Positions 7,874 to 15,834 of a DNA stretch of 64,000 bases are shown here, piece after piece. Both the position numbers and the translations under genes were made by a program. The stretch spans positions 124,001 to 188,000 of the forward strand of contig JADJBU010000026.1 in NCBI GenBank assembly GCA_016703605.1, read 5' to 3'. Each line of letters begins with the position of its first letter. The stretch's first letter is position 1. This stretch comes from Candidatus Villigracilis adiacens. GTDB lineage: Bacteria > Chloroflexota > Anaerolineae > Anaerolineales > Villigracilaceae. The notes under the pieces were generated by a model. The model was not told the DNA's origin. It did not search any database and was given only the letters and a program-made list of their open reading frames with translations.

Positions 7874-9115
7874 TCACTCCCCCATCGAGACCGCCATCAC
7901 ATCGTAATACGTGCCCGCGCCGAAGCCGTCGAACAGGATATGGTCGCCGAGATTGATCTCCGGCAGTTTGCGCAGGAAGGCGATCATGTTCGAGGCGGCG
8001 CTGACGTTGCCGAAATCGCTCAACAGCCAGGGCATGGGGAATTCGATTCCCAGTTTCGAGAGATGCCTGGCTTTCAAGGCGTTGATCTTGAAATTGGCAT
8101 GATGCACAATCCCCATGGTGATGGATTTGCCGGATTCGCCCATGCGCTCCATCAACGACTGATATTCGCGGTACACATCCTCAACCACCTGCACGCCGTT
8201 GCGGACGAACAACTTGACCATGCCCATCAGACCCGCCATCTCCACCGCTTCTCCATTTTTGGGTTCGTTCATGAGACCGGCTACGCGCAGCTCGTTTTCG
8301 ACATCGCCGGTAAAGTCCAGCAACGACGCTTCGGTCTTCGGACCCGAATGCGGGTACTGCATTTTCACCGCCAGCAAGCCTTCCTCGTCGTACGCTTCAA
8401 AACTTTTCCCCACCAGGAAGCGCATCGTCTCGCCGGGGATGACGCCGATCGCGCCCATGCCGTTGCCGAACAATTGCAGGGCGTTCTTGTCGCTCGTCCC
8501 GCACATGATGCGGCTCAGCCCTTCGATGCCGCCCACCAGCGCTTTTTTGCCGCGCAGCCGCTCTGCAATGTTCAAGCCTCCAGGTTGGGAAAGGCTTGGG
8601 TTGAGAGCCAGGTGCAGGGCGCCCATCGAACCGTCGCAGGCTTTGTGGACGGAAACTTTCAGCGCAGAGTCGGGAATCCCAGCCATGCGCGAAATTTCCC
8701 GGATGTAATCCAGCGAGATCGGTCCGGTCATGCCGATCAGCACCCCTTCAACTTCGGATGCCTTCCAGCCGCAGACTTCGAGCGTCTTCTTCAACAAACG
8801 CGTTCCGGCTTCGAGTTCCAATTGCAGGCTTTCCGCCTGGTTCAGGTTTGGAACGTGCTGGCGGAAATGAAAACCAAGTTCCGACAGGTTCAATATATCG
8901 CCCGCTTCGAAGGAACTTCCGTTCCGCTCCGCAAGGAAGGATGGCAGGGACGCGTTGCTGTAGCATTCTCCCCAGGAACCATACGCGCCTCCGATTCCCA
9001 GCCGGGGGTTGTAGACTCCCTCCAAGCCGAGCTGCACGCCGGAACCAACCGGAATTACCGATTTCTCCACATTGGGACGCTCATAAAACGAAGATGCAAC
9101 AGGGGTATCAGACAT
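7874..9115 (-). CDS. KAS III / HMG-CoA-synthase-like thiolase-fold enzyme
   Basis: 413 residues from the chosen ATG. The triad expected for condensing enzymes is visible: Cys in HKACDGSMGAL, His in VHHANFKIN and Asn in DFGNVSAASN, with a Gly-rich C-terminus (FDGFGAGTYYD). This places it among 3-oxoacyl-ACP synthase III-like proteins. It is clearly divergent from the true FabH encoded at 20.6-21.7 kb. The substrate is unknown, with an acyl-CoA/ACP condensation or long-chain ketone type role possible (inference). The ATG at 9115 is preferred over one ten codons upstream because AAAGGAG lies at the right distance before it. It is divergent from the dCMP deaminase gene. Confidence 0.8.
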   Translation of the reverse strand: MSDTPVASSFYERPNVEKSVIPVGSGVQLGLEGVYNPRLGIGGAYGSWGECYSNASLPSFLAERNGSSFEAGDILNLSELGFHFRQHVPNLNQAESLQLELEAGTRLLKKTLEVCGWKASEVEGVLIGMTGPISLDYIREISRMAGIPDSALKVSVHKACDGSMGALHLALNPSLSQPGGLNIAERLRGKKALVGGIEGLSRIMCGTSDKNALQLFGNGMGAIGVIPGETMRFLVGKSFEAYDEEGLLAVKMQYPHSGPKTEASLLDFTGDVENELRVAGLMNEPKNGEAVEMAGLMGMVKLFVRNGVQVVEDVYREYQSLMERMGESGKSITMGIVHHANFKINALKARHLSKLGIEFPMPWLLSDFGNVSAASNMIAFLRKLPEINLGDHILFDGFGAGTYYDVMAVSMGE

Positions 9116-9222
9116 ACAAAACGCTCCTTTTGAAGGTAAGAACACCTTTCACCCGAAAAGGATTTCCCCTGCCGCCGTTCCAGCGGGTAGAATACCCCTC
9201 ATCACAAACACGGAGAAACTTC

Positions 9223-9660
9223 ATGCGACCCGATTGGGATTCCTATTTTTTGAAGATCGCCTACGCCGTTTCAGAACGCAGCACCTGCGACCGCGCCTTC
9301 GTGGGCTGTGTGCTGGTGCGCGATAAGCGCATCCTGACCACCGGCTTCAACGGCTCCCCCGCCGGGCAGGGACATTGCGACGAGATCGGTCACCTGATGG
9401 TGGAAGGGCATTGCGTCCGCACAATTCACGCCGAGACGAATGCCATCATCCAGGCCGCATTACACGGCGTTTCGACCAGGGGCGCAACCTGTTACGTCAC
9501 CCACCTGCCCTGCATCAATTGCACCAAGGCGCTCATCAACGCGGGCATCGCGCGCATCGTCTACAGCGTTGCCTATCGCAGCGACGAGAACGCGGTCAAT
9601 TTTTTGAAGGCTGCAAATATCGAGGCGGCGCAAAAAGAATTTCTTCCACCCGCCAATTAA
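9223..9660 (+). CDS. deoxycytidylate (dCMP) deaminase family protein
   Basis: 145 residues. Zinc-binding cytidine/deoxycytidylate deaminase motifs are clear: HAETNAI supplies the zinc His and catalytic Glu, and PCINCTKALI supplies the two Cys ligands. The N-terminal half (GCVLVRD..ILTTGFNGSPAG) is typical of ComEB/dCMP deaminases, which convert dCMP to dUMP for thymidylate synthesis. The ATG at 9223 follows CGGAGAAACTTC. A longer upstream reading is antisense to the neighbouring gene and has no supporting homology. TAGAAT at 9190-9195 is a possible -10. Confidence 0.92.
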   Translation: MRPDWDSYFLKIAYAVSERSTCDRAFVGCVLVRDKRILTTGFNGSPAGQGHCDEIGHLMVEGHCVRTIHAETNAIIQAALHGVSTRGATCYVTHLPCINCTKALINAGIARIVYSVAYRSDENAVNFLKAANIEAAQKEFLPPAN

Positions 9661-9686
9661 AGGCTCTAAAAGGTAACTGCCCAGCC

Positions 9687-9746
9687 TGTCATTTCGACGA
9701 GCGCCAGCGAGGAGAAATCTTGCGTAACATCAAGAAAGATTTCTGC
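9687..9746. repeat. palindromic repeat, GTCATTTCGA family (copy 2)
   Basis: CTGTCATTTCGACGAGCGCC through GAGGAGAAATCT matches the copy at 241-306, ending at AAGATTTCT without the right-hand GAAATGACA. It is preceded by GTAACTGCCCAGCC (9672-9685), which resembles the left end of the 117-338 element, so a similar composite element is probably decaying here. Confidence 0.7.
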
Positions 9747-9820
9747 GGCGGGCGGCGCCCCCCGCCCCGAAAAAACAAAAAAAAACACGGAGGAGGTTAT
9801 CCTAAAAAAAGTAGATTTTC

Positions 9821-9849
9821 GGAGTCCTGAGGTTCTACTTCAGGACTCC
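9821..9849 (-). terminator. terminator downstream of the 177-aa membrane protein
   Basis: GGAGTCCTGA (9821-9830) and TCAGGACTCC (9840-9849) form a perfect 10-bp stem. It lies 15 bp past the minus-strand stop, with a run of T on that strand a little further on. Confidence 0.75.
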
Positions 9850-9863
9850 CGTCCAGCCGTTTA

Positions 9864-10397
9864 TCAATCCAGCAGTTCGTGCGAAAGGATCAATTGCAGC
9901 ATCGAAGTCTCGCAATAGAAAACCCTGCCGCGCCTGCCAGCCGGAAAAACGCCGCTTAAATCTTCGCCAAACTTAAACTCGGTATCCCCCACGTATAAAA
10001 AATAGGTCGGCCCGACCCGCGAAGATTCCTCCTCCCACTCAATGACTCCCTCCGCCGCCTTCAACCTGGATCGTTCCAGCTTTGCCGCCCGGCGGTTCGC
10101 AAAAAATGCGCCCAGCCCGAATATCCCAAGAATGACGGGGATCGTCGCGCACAATAGAATAATATTAAGCGGGTCGGATAAAAAAGCGATCCGCGCGCGC
10201 TCGTTCGAAAGATTCATCCCCAGGACCAGCCCGAAACCCAGAATCATAAAGAAAATAACGATCGGAAATCCGCCTCGCTGTGAAGCGCGGATGCCCTTTG
10301 CCATCCCCAACACCCACTGCCTCTGGCGCGGCGTGATCAAACCGCGCTGGTTCGAATTCAAATCCTCATCCGTAAATTCATAAAAGGTCAAAAGCAT
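9864..10397 (-). CDS. conserved-looking membrane protein of unknown function
   Basis: 177 residues. Two hydrophobic segments (about residues 44-62 and 76-98) are joined by a short charged loop. A roughly 75-residue C-terminal soluble domain rich in charged and aromatic residues follows (YFLYVGDTEFKF, GRVFYCETS). I do not recognise a family with confidence. It is encoded 3 bp downstream of the Fe-S-sensor-like regulator in the same direction, so the two are probably co-transcribed. Confidence 0.75.
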   Translation of the reverse strand: MLLTFYEFTDEDLNSNQRGLITPRQRQWVLGMAKGIRASQRGGFPIVIFFMILGFGLVLGMNLSNERARIAFLSDPLNIILLCATIPVILGIFGLGAFFANRRAAKLERSRLKAAEGVIEWEEESSRVGPTYFLYVGDTEFKFGEDLSGVFPAGRRGRVFYCETSMLQLILSHELLD

Positions 10398-10400
10398 AAT

Positions 10401-10985
10401 TCATCCGATCTGAAAAATAAATGGGCACATATCTTTCGTGGAAATTTCGCTCTTCTTCACCGGCGAAACACCCCGCGCGAGGGCATTCTTCAACAAGGCT
10501 GCGTCCATTATACAGATTTCCGGGTGGCCCTCAATCACCCGCGCGTACGGACAGCGCCCAAAGATCACCCGCGGACCGCCCGCGCCCGCCTCCCAGCGCG
10601 CCTGATAATGCATCTCATTCAATTTTTCGACGAGCAACGCCAGCCGCCTGTTCATGGATTGACCTGCAAACTGACGCCCATCCAAAATGCGACCCGCCAC
10701 CGCCTCCATACTTAACGAGGAGCCTGTCTCTGCCAAAACAGCCTCAGCCAACGCGGACAGGTTATCTCCCAACGCCGCTTCGGACAGCGAATACACCTTC
10801 TCCGGCCGCCCCCTGCCCTCGCGGTTGTTCAACGCCGTCAACTCCACGCGCCCGTCCGAACACAGCACCGACAAATGATGCCGCACATTCGGCGCGGACA
10901 GTTTCAACGCGCGCGCGATCTCCCGCGCAGACGCGGAGCGGGTCTTTTTGAGATGGGTGAGAATTTTTTGGCGGGATGCGGTCAT
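10401..10985 (-). CDS. SufR-like winged-helix repressor with a C-terminal Fe-S-type Cys motif
   Basis: 194 residues. The N-terminal ~75 residues are a winged helix-turn-helix (SAREIARALKLSAPNVRHHLSVL), of the ArsR/DeoR-like type used by SufR regulators. The C-terminal part has Cys-x12-Cys (GRCPYARVIEGHPEICIMD) and a third Cys in the terminal DMCPFIFQ. SufR proteins have a comparable Cys-rich C-terminus that binds an Fe-S cluster and they repress Fe-S assembly genes; the match by eye is good. It is transcribed divergently from iscX-nuoBCDI-mrp, so control of that Fe-S-heavy cluster is a reasonable inference. It could alternatively sense another metal or redox signal. Confidence 0.75.
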   Translation of the reverse strand: MTASRQKILTHLKKTRSASAREIARALKLSAPNVRHHLSVLCSDGRVELTALNNREGRGRPEKVYSLSEAALGDNLSALAEAVLAETGSSLSMEAVAGRILDGRQFAGQSMNRRLALLVEKLNEMHYQARWEAGAGGPRVIFGRCPYARVIEGHPEICIMDAALLKNALARGVSPVKKSEISTKDMCPFIFQIG

Positions 10986-11185
10986 TGTACCTTGTGTGGT
11001 TGATGCTCTCTTGCGTCAAAGAGTCCGCTTTAGCGGGGGGTTCATTCCCGCGCGGGATTACAGCGGAGAAAAAACTCCCAGAAACCGGGATCAAACCCAG
11101 GTACGGGAAAGAGGCGGCATGTCATCCAACCGGGGTGATTATACTCACCTTTCCATTTTTACAAATATATTTTTGCATAATTCAA

Positions 11186-11214
11186 TTGACGGTTTCCCAG
11201 CCTCTGACTATAAT
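11186..11214 (+). promoter_or_regulatory. sigma70-type promoter for the iscX-nuo cluster
   Basis: TTGACG (11186-11191), a 17-bp spacer, then TATAAT (11209-11214). The iscX ATG is at 11248, giving a leader of about 27 nt with GAAGGAAAACACC as ribosome-binding region. The divergent Fe-S-sensor-like gene starts 200 bp away, so an operator may overlap this site, but I could not identify a palindrome. Confidence 0.8.
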
Positions 11215-11247
11215 CCAACGGATTGTGAAGGAAAACACCATTTATCG

Positions 11248-11460
11248 ATGTCTCTGAACTGGGAATCCACCTACGCGATTGCAATGGAGCTGCGCCGTAA
11301 TCACAAGGACGTAAACATCGAAGACGTGACCCTGGGGCAAATCTACAACTGGACTCTTGAACTTTCGGAATTCGAGGATGATCCCGCGCTCGCGAACGAC
11401 GACATCCTTTACGCGATATACCAAGACTGGTACGAGGAGCACATCCATGGAAGAAAATAA
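11248..11460 (+). CDS. iscX: Fe-S assembly protein IscX
   Basis: 70 residues. The pattern SLNWES..AIAMELRRNHKDVN..DVTLGQIYNWTLEL, then SEFEDDPALAN, DDILYAIYQDW, matches the small acidic IscX family. These proteins bind iron and IscS and modulate Fe-S cluster assembly. The ATG at 11248 gives the normal IscX length; upstream in-frame Met codons would lie in or before the promoter. It overlaps the start of nuoB (ATG at 11447) by 14 bp, so the two are translationally linked. Finding iscX in front of complex I genes, away from isc genes, is unusual and fits a role in supplying clusters to NuoB and NuoI. Confidence 0.87.
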   Translation: MSLNWESTYAIAMELRRNHKDVNIEDVTLGQIYNWTLELSEFEDDPALANDDILYAIYQDWYEEHIHGRK

Positions 11461-12091
11461 GTACGAAGGCTTGAACCTGCCGAACTACAACATCCCGGAG
11501 GACATTCAGAACGTGGTCTCGGTCACCACCATCGACCGCCTCTACAACTGGGGACGGCGCTGGTCGGTCTGGCCCCTGATGTTCGGCCTGGCGTGCTGCG
11601 CCATCGAAATGATCGCCGCGCAGGCTTCACGCTACGACATGGCGCGCTTTGGCATGGAAGTCATGCGCCCCACCCCGCGCCAGGCAGACATGATGCTGGT
11701 CTCCGGCACGGTCACGAAAAAAATGCTGCCATCCATCATCCGCCTGTACAACCAGATGCCCGAACCCAAGTACGTGGTGGCAATGGGCGCCTGCGCTTCG
11801 AGCGGCGGGCCCTTCAAGGAAGGCTACAACGTCGTTGCGGGTATTGATAAATTTTTGCCCGTTGACGTTTACATCCCCGGCTGCCCGCCCACCCCGCAGG
11901 CGCTGATCGCAGGCATGATCAAACTGCAGGAAAAAATTGACAAACAATCCATCAAGAAAGTGCGCTGGTACGAAAAAGGCAAAGTGGACTCGAATTACGT
12001 GCCCATGCCGATTTTGGGACCGGACCTGATCGACGTGCGCCGCTCTGCTGAATTTGAAGCCGCCGCCGTCAAAAAGGAAGGTGTCGCATGA
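11447..12091 (+). CDS. nuoB: NADH-quinone oxidoreductase subunit B
   Basis: 214 residues. NuoB carries the terminal [4Fe-4S] cluster N2 of complex I. Its ligand signatures are all present: LACCAIEM (adjacent Cys pair), MGACASSGGPF and PGCPPTPQAL. The ATG at 11447 lies inside the end of iscX. The longer open frame upstream is a shadow of iscX. The stop overlaps the nuoCD start as ATGA (12088-12091), so the genes form a tight operon. Confidence 0.97.
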   Translation: MEENKYEGLNLPNYNIPEDIQNVVSVTTIDRLYNWGRRWSVWPLMFGLACCAIEMIAAQASRYDMARFGMEVMRPTPRQADMMLVSGTVTKKMLPSIIRLYNQMPEPKYVVAMGACASSGGPFKEGYNVVAGIDKFLPVDVYIPGCPPTPQALIAGMIKLQEKIDKQSIKKVRWYEKGKVDSNYVPMPILGPDLIDVRRSAEFEAAAVKKEGVA

Positions 12092-13854
12092 CCGCCCCCG
12101 CTTCAACCCTGACTTTGGATTTGGTCAGCGCAAGTTTGGTTGCCCGATTCCCAGACTTTGTCACCGCCGATGCCCGCCCCGGGTTCTCGGGCTTTATCGT
12201 CAAAAAAGAAAACCTCGTGGAGGTTGCCACCGCCCTGCGCGATGAATTCGGCTTCGACCTGCTCTCCTCCGTCACCGGCGTGGACTATCTCGCCGAAAAT
12301 AAAATGGAGGTTGTCTATCACGCCCACCGCACCACCGGCGGACCTGGCTTGGTCTTCAAGGTTCAAGCAGAGCGAGTCGATCCTGTCGAAGTGCCTTCGC
12401 TCATCGATGTGTGGGCAGGCGCCGATTTCCAGGAACGCGAAGCCTGGGACTTGCTGGGCATCAAATTCACCGGCCACCCCGACCTGCGCCGCATTCTGAT
12501 GTGGGAAGGTTTTGAAGGGCATCCGCTGCGCAAGGATTACAAGGAAGCCTTCTTTGAAGAGGAAACCAAACCTTACAAAAGCCGCTGGCCTGAAGGCAAT
12601 CACACCTACGCCGAGTTCAAGAATCCCTTCCGCGACAACCTCAACCTGCCCGAGAATTTCAGCCTCGACAATTATCAGCCTCAGACGGAAGACCAGCTTT
12701 ACTTTTCGCTCGAACGCTCCAGCCAGAAGCACGATGTTGGGCGCGAAAAAGAGATGGGCGATCACATGGTCGTCAATATGGGTCCGCATCATCCGTCCAC
12801 GCATGGCGTTTTGCGCGTGGCGGTGGAACTCAACGGCGAGACCATCACCAGCCTGAAACCGGTCATGGGCTACCTGCACCGCAATCACGACAAGATCGGC
12901 GAGCGCAACACCTACCTCCAGATCATGCCCTACACCGACCGCCTCGATTACTTCAATTCGATGGCGAACAACTTCGGGTATGCCATCGCCGTTGAAAAAT
13001 TGATGAAGATCCCCGTCGCCGAACGCGCCGAATACATCCGCGTCATCATGACGGAATTGAGCCGCATCCAGAACCATCTCATCTTTATCGGGATGCTCAT
13101 CAACGACATGGGTTCGATGTACACCCCGTCGTTGTATGCCTTCGAAGAACGCGAACTGATCCTCGACATCTTCGAAGCCGTCTCCGGCGCGCGCATGATG
13201 TGCAATTACTTCCGCTTTGGCGGCGTGGTGCGCGATGTGCCCGAAGATGTGTTGCGGAAGATCAAAGACCTGGTCCATGACCGCCTGCCCGCCAAGACCG
13301 ATGAAATGGAACGCTTCCTCAACGAGAACGAGGTATTGGTCGCCCGCTTGAAGGGCATCCATGTGCTCAACGCCGAAGAAGCCACCCACCACTCGGTAAC
13401 GGGACCCTGTCTCCGCGCCGCGGGCGTGCCTTATGACCTGCGCCGCGCCGACCCGTATTCGGTCTATGACCGCTTCGATTTCGATGTGGCTGTCCGCTAC
13501 AACGGCGACATGTACGATAACTACCTGATCCGCTTCGATGAAATTCGCCAGTCGCTGCGCATTCTGGAGCAGGCTCTTAAACAAATTCCCGGCGGGCCGA
13601 TCAACTCGCAGAAACCGCAGTATCAGGTGCGGGTCCCGGCTGGTGAGGCGTATGGTCGCGTCGAATCGCCGAAGGGTGAACTCGCCTATTATGTCGTCTC
13701 GAACGGCAAACCGAATCCCTATCGCTATCACGTCCGCGCGCCTTCGTTCGTCAACCTGACCGCCGTCGAAACAATGTGCAAAGGCGTCAAGATCGCCGAC
13801 TTTGTCGTCCTGCTTGCGATGCTCGATATCGTAATGGGCGAAGTGGATCGATAA
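12088..13854 (+). CDS. nuoCD: fused NADH-quinone oxidoreductase subunits C and D
   Basis: 588 residues. Residues about 1-175 are the NuoC (30-kDa) domain (DVWAGADFQEREAWDLLGI, GHPLRKDY). From about residue 225 the NuoD (49-kDa) domain follows (VNMGPHHPSTHGVLR, MGYLHRNHDKIGE, LNAEEATHHSVTGPCLRA), which helps form the quinone-binding cavity. NuoC-NuoD fusions are known in several bacteria including enterics. The start overlaps the nuoB stop by 4 bp. A long antisense open frame exists (12103-13986) but has no recognisable motif. Confidence 0.96.
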   Translation: MTAPASTLTLDLVSASLVARFPDFVTADARPGFSGFIVKKENLVEVATALRDEFGFDLLSSVTGVDYLAENKMEVVYHAHRTTGGPGLVFKVQAERVDPVEVPSLIDVWAGADFQEREAWDLLGIKFTGHPDLRRILMWEGFEGHPLRKDYKEAFFEEETKPYKSRWPEGNHTYAEFKNPFRDNLNLPENFSLDNYQPQTEDQLYFSLERSSQKHDVGREKEMGDHMVVNMGPHHPSTHGVLRVAVELNGETITSLKPVMGYLHRNHDKIGERNTYLQIMPYTDRLDYFNSMANNFGYAIAVEKLMKIPVAERAEYIRVIMTELSRIQNHLIFIGMLINDMGSMYTPSLYAFEERELILDIFEAVSGARMMCNYFRFGGVVRDVPEDVLRKIKDLVHDRLPAKTDEMERFLNENEVLVARLKGIHVLNAEEATHHSVTGPCLRAAGVPYDLRRADPYSVYDRFDFDVAVRYNGDMYDNYLIRFDEIRQSLRILEQALKQIPGGPINSQKPQYQVRVPAGEAYGRVESPKGELAYYVVSNGKPNPYRYHVRAPSFVNLTAVETMCKGVKIADFVVLLAMLDIVMGEVDR

Positions 13855-13857
13855 ATC

Positions 13858-13935
13858 GGTGTCAGGTTTCACGTTCCAGGTGTCAGGTTCTCTGGCACGA
13901 ATGAAAACCTGACCCCTGATACATGACACAGGAGC
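13858..13935. repeat. heptamer-type repeat between nuoCD and nuoI
   Basis: The spacer holds TGTCAGG-type units at the left and their complement as ACCTGAC/CCCTGAT/ACATGAC heptamers at the right, forming an inverted array. The same ACCTGA(C/T) heptamer family recurs at 55374-55401. Confidence 0.65.
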
Positions 13936-13942
13936 ACCTAAA

Positions 13943-14554
13943 ATGTATGGAAAAGGCATATTAAAGGGGTTGGGCGTCACCCTCAAACGCTTTGCAGATA
14001 CCTACCTCGACGACATTTCGTGGTGGCTGCAGGGCAGGAAACGCTATTACACCCAGGAAGGCATTGCGCACCGTTCCTCAAAAAATACGCGCGGCATCTT
14101 CACCGTGCAATACCCCGAAGAGCAATTGATCCAGCCGGAGGAGTTTCGCTATGTTCCGTTCCTGGTCTACAACGAAGGCGCGGAAGGCAAAAAGGAAGTG
14201 CGCTGTACCTCGTGCGGCATCTGCGCCAAGGTCTGCCCGCCGCAATGCATCTGGATCGTGCGCACCAATGACCCGAATACCGGCAAACCCGTGCCCGAAC
14301 CGAAGAACTTTTACATCGACATGGACATCTGCATGAACTGCGGCTTTTGCGCCGAATACTGTCCCTTCGATGCGATCAAGATGGATCACGATTTCGCCAT
14401 CGCTTCGTATGGGCGCAACGTCTACAATCTCGAGAAACTGCTCAAACCCGCTTCGTACTATGCGGAGATCCGCCCGTTGAATTACGTCAAGGAAGAAGAT
14501 GCGCGCAAAGCCAAGGAAGCTGCAAAAGCTGCCAAGGCAGAAGCGGCAGCGTAA
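13943..14554 (+). CDS. nuoI: NADH-quinone oxidoreductase subunit I (2x[4Fe-4S])
   Basis: 203 residues. Two ferredoxin motifs are seen: CTSCGICAKVCP and CMNCGFCAEYCP, which bind clusters N6a and N6b linking the peripheral arm to NuoB. An Ala/Lys-rich tail (about residues 185-203) extends past the usual end. GGAGCACCTAAA precedes the ATG. It follows nuoCD after an 88-bp repeat-containing spacer. The window lacks nuoE/F/G and the membrane-arm genes, so this is a B-CD-I module; the other subunits must be encoded elsewhere or replaced by another electron-input module. Confidence 0.94.
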   Translation: MYGKGILKGLGVTLKRFADTYLDDISWWLQGRKRYYTQEGIAHRSSKNTRGIFTVQYPEEQLIQPEEFRYVPFLVYNEGAEGKKEVRCTSCGICAKVCPPQCIWIVRTNDPNTGKPVPEPKNFYIDMDICMNCGFCAEYCPFDAIKMDHDFAIASYGRNVYNLEKLLKPASYYAEIRPLNYVKEEDARKAKEAAKAAKAEAAA

Positions 14555-14561
14555 AAACGTA

Positions 14562-14634
14562 CACAGGTAAACACGTAGACATCCATATTACCTGTGTACC
14601 TATTACCTGTATACCTGTATACCTGTGTACTTAA
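14562..14634. repeat. ACCTGT tandem/inverted repeat in the nuoI-mrp spacer
   Basis: ACCTGT(G/A)T-type units repeat about five times with 7-8 bp spacing (14588-14631). GTACACAGGTAA at the left pairs with TTACCTGTGTAC at the right, so the spacer can form a cruciform or hairpin. Confidence 0.7.
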
Positions 14635-14647
14635 CCTTAGGAACCCA

Positions 14648-15721
14648 ATGACCCCAACAAAAGAAGCCGTACTCAAAGCCCTCGGCACGGTTCAAGAACC
14701 GGACCTCGGGCAGGACCTTGTGACCCTGAACATGATCCGCAATTTGGAAGTTTCAGGCGGCAAAGTCTCCTTTACCGTTATGCTCACCACGCCCGCCTGC
14801 CCGCTCAAGGGCAAGATCGAAGCAGACTGCCGCAATGCGCTCAAGACCGTCGAAGGCGTGAAAAGCGTGGACATCAAAATGGACTCGGACGTGCCAAACG
14901 ACGGACGGATGCGCGGGCTGGTCAACACGCCCATTCGCAACGCCATCGCCATCGGTTCCGGCAAGGGCGGCGTCGGCAAATCAACCGTCTCCGTCAATGT
15001 GGCAGTGGCGCTGGCAAAGACCGGCGCGCGCGTCGGTTTGATGGATGCCGACATCTACGGCCCCAACACCCCCACCATGCTCGGCGTGGCGCAACTCCCG
15101 CCCCCGAACGGACCGCGCATCATCCCTGCCGAAGCATATGGGTTGAAAATGGTCTCGATGGGTCTGCTCGTCAAACCGGGTCAACCGCTCATCTGGCGCG
15201 GACCCATGCTCAACTCCGCCATCCGCCAATTTTTAGGGGAGGTGGAATGGGGCGAACTGGACTATCTCATCGTTGACCTGCCCCCCGGCACAGGCGACGC
15301 GGCTCTTTCCCTCGCCCAAGCCTTGCCCCTCAGCGGGGCGGTGATCGTTACGCTGCCACAGTTGGTTTCCCTTGAAGATGCCGGGCGCGGACTCAATATG
15401 TTCAAAACTCTCGAAGTGCCGATCCTCGGTATTGTAGAGAATATGTCTTACCTCGAAATGCCAGACGGCTCGAAGATGGACCTGTTTGGTTCAGGCGGCG
15501 GCGAGAAATTGGCGCAAGCCACAGAAACAACCTTCCTCGGGCAGGTTCCGATTGACCAGAATGTGCGCATCGGCGGCGACAGCGGCAAACCGATCGTGGA
15601 CTCGCACCCCAACTCCCCCGTCGCAACAGCCCTGACCGACATCGCCATGAAGATCGCCCAGAAAACGTCTGTGGCGGCGCTGGGAGCGAACAATTCCCTG
15701 CCGATCAATATTGTTGAGTAG
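14648..15721 (+). CDS. mrp: Mrp/Ind1-like P-loop Fe-S carrier ATPase
   Basis: 357 residues from the ATG preceded by TTAGGAA. The N-terminal ~85 residues form an MIP18/DUF59-type domain (VQEPDLGQDLVTLNMIRN, TTPACPLKGKIEADC). A Mrp/NBP35 ATPase follows with deviant Walker A GSGKGGVGKST and VDLPPGTGDA. Members of this family bind and transfer [4Fe-4S] clusters; the mitochondrial relative Ind1 matures complex I, which makes the location just after nuoI suggestive. The CxxC usually seen after VENMSY is absent here (VENMSYLEMPDGSKMDLFG). Some Mrp proteins lack it, so cluster binding needs testing. Confidence 0.9.
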   Translation: MTPTKEAVLKALGTVQEPDLGQDLVTLNMIRNLEVSGGKVSFTVMLTTPACPLKGKIEADCRNALKTVEGVKSVDIKMDSDVPNDGRMRGLVNTPIRNAIAIGSGKGGVGKSTVSVNVAVALAKTGARVGLMDADIYGPNTPTMLGVAQLPPPNGPRIIPAEAYGLKMVSMGLLVKPGQPLIWRGPMLNSAIRQFLGEVEWGELDYLIVDLPPGTGDAALSLAQALPLSGAVIVTLPQLVSLEDAGRGLNMFKTLEVPILGIVENMSYLEMPDGSKMDLFGSGGGEKLAQATETTFLGQVPIDQNVRIGGDSGKPIVDSHPNSPVATALTDIAMKIAQKTSVAALGANNSLPINIVE

Positions 15722-15739
15722 TTGCTTGCTCGAATCACC

Positions 15740-15775
15740 ACAGCCTTCGGGGAATTTCCCTGGAGGCTGTTTTCT
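15740..15775 (+). terminator. terminator after mrp
   Basis: ACAGCCT (15740-15746) and AGGCTGT (15764-15770) form the base of a hairpin containing GGGAA/TTCCC, followed by TTTTCTTTC. It ends the iscX-nuo-mrp cluster. Confidence 0.75.
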
Positions 15776-15834
15776 TTCAAATGACTCACCGCCGAGGACA
15801 GCGGCGCAAGCATGTCAGAGTACAAGAGGTCTTT

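Noticed and set aside
7853..9133. 426-residue open frame antisense to the KAS III-like gene
   Set aside because: Same mirror effect; the opposite strand shows a full catalytic triad.
10948..11247. N-terminal extension of IscX to 170 residues
   Set aside because: It would run through the sigma70 promoter; the 70-residue start gives the normal family length.
12103..13986. 627-residue antisense open frame opposite nuoCD
   Set aside because: A mirror effect of GC-rich codon usage; no motif, no ribosome-binding site, and nuoCD is certain.
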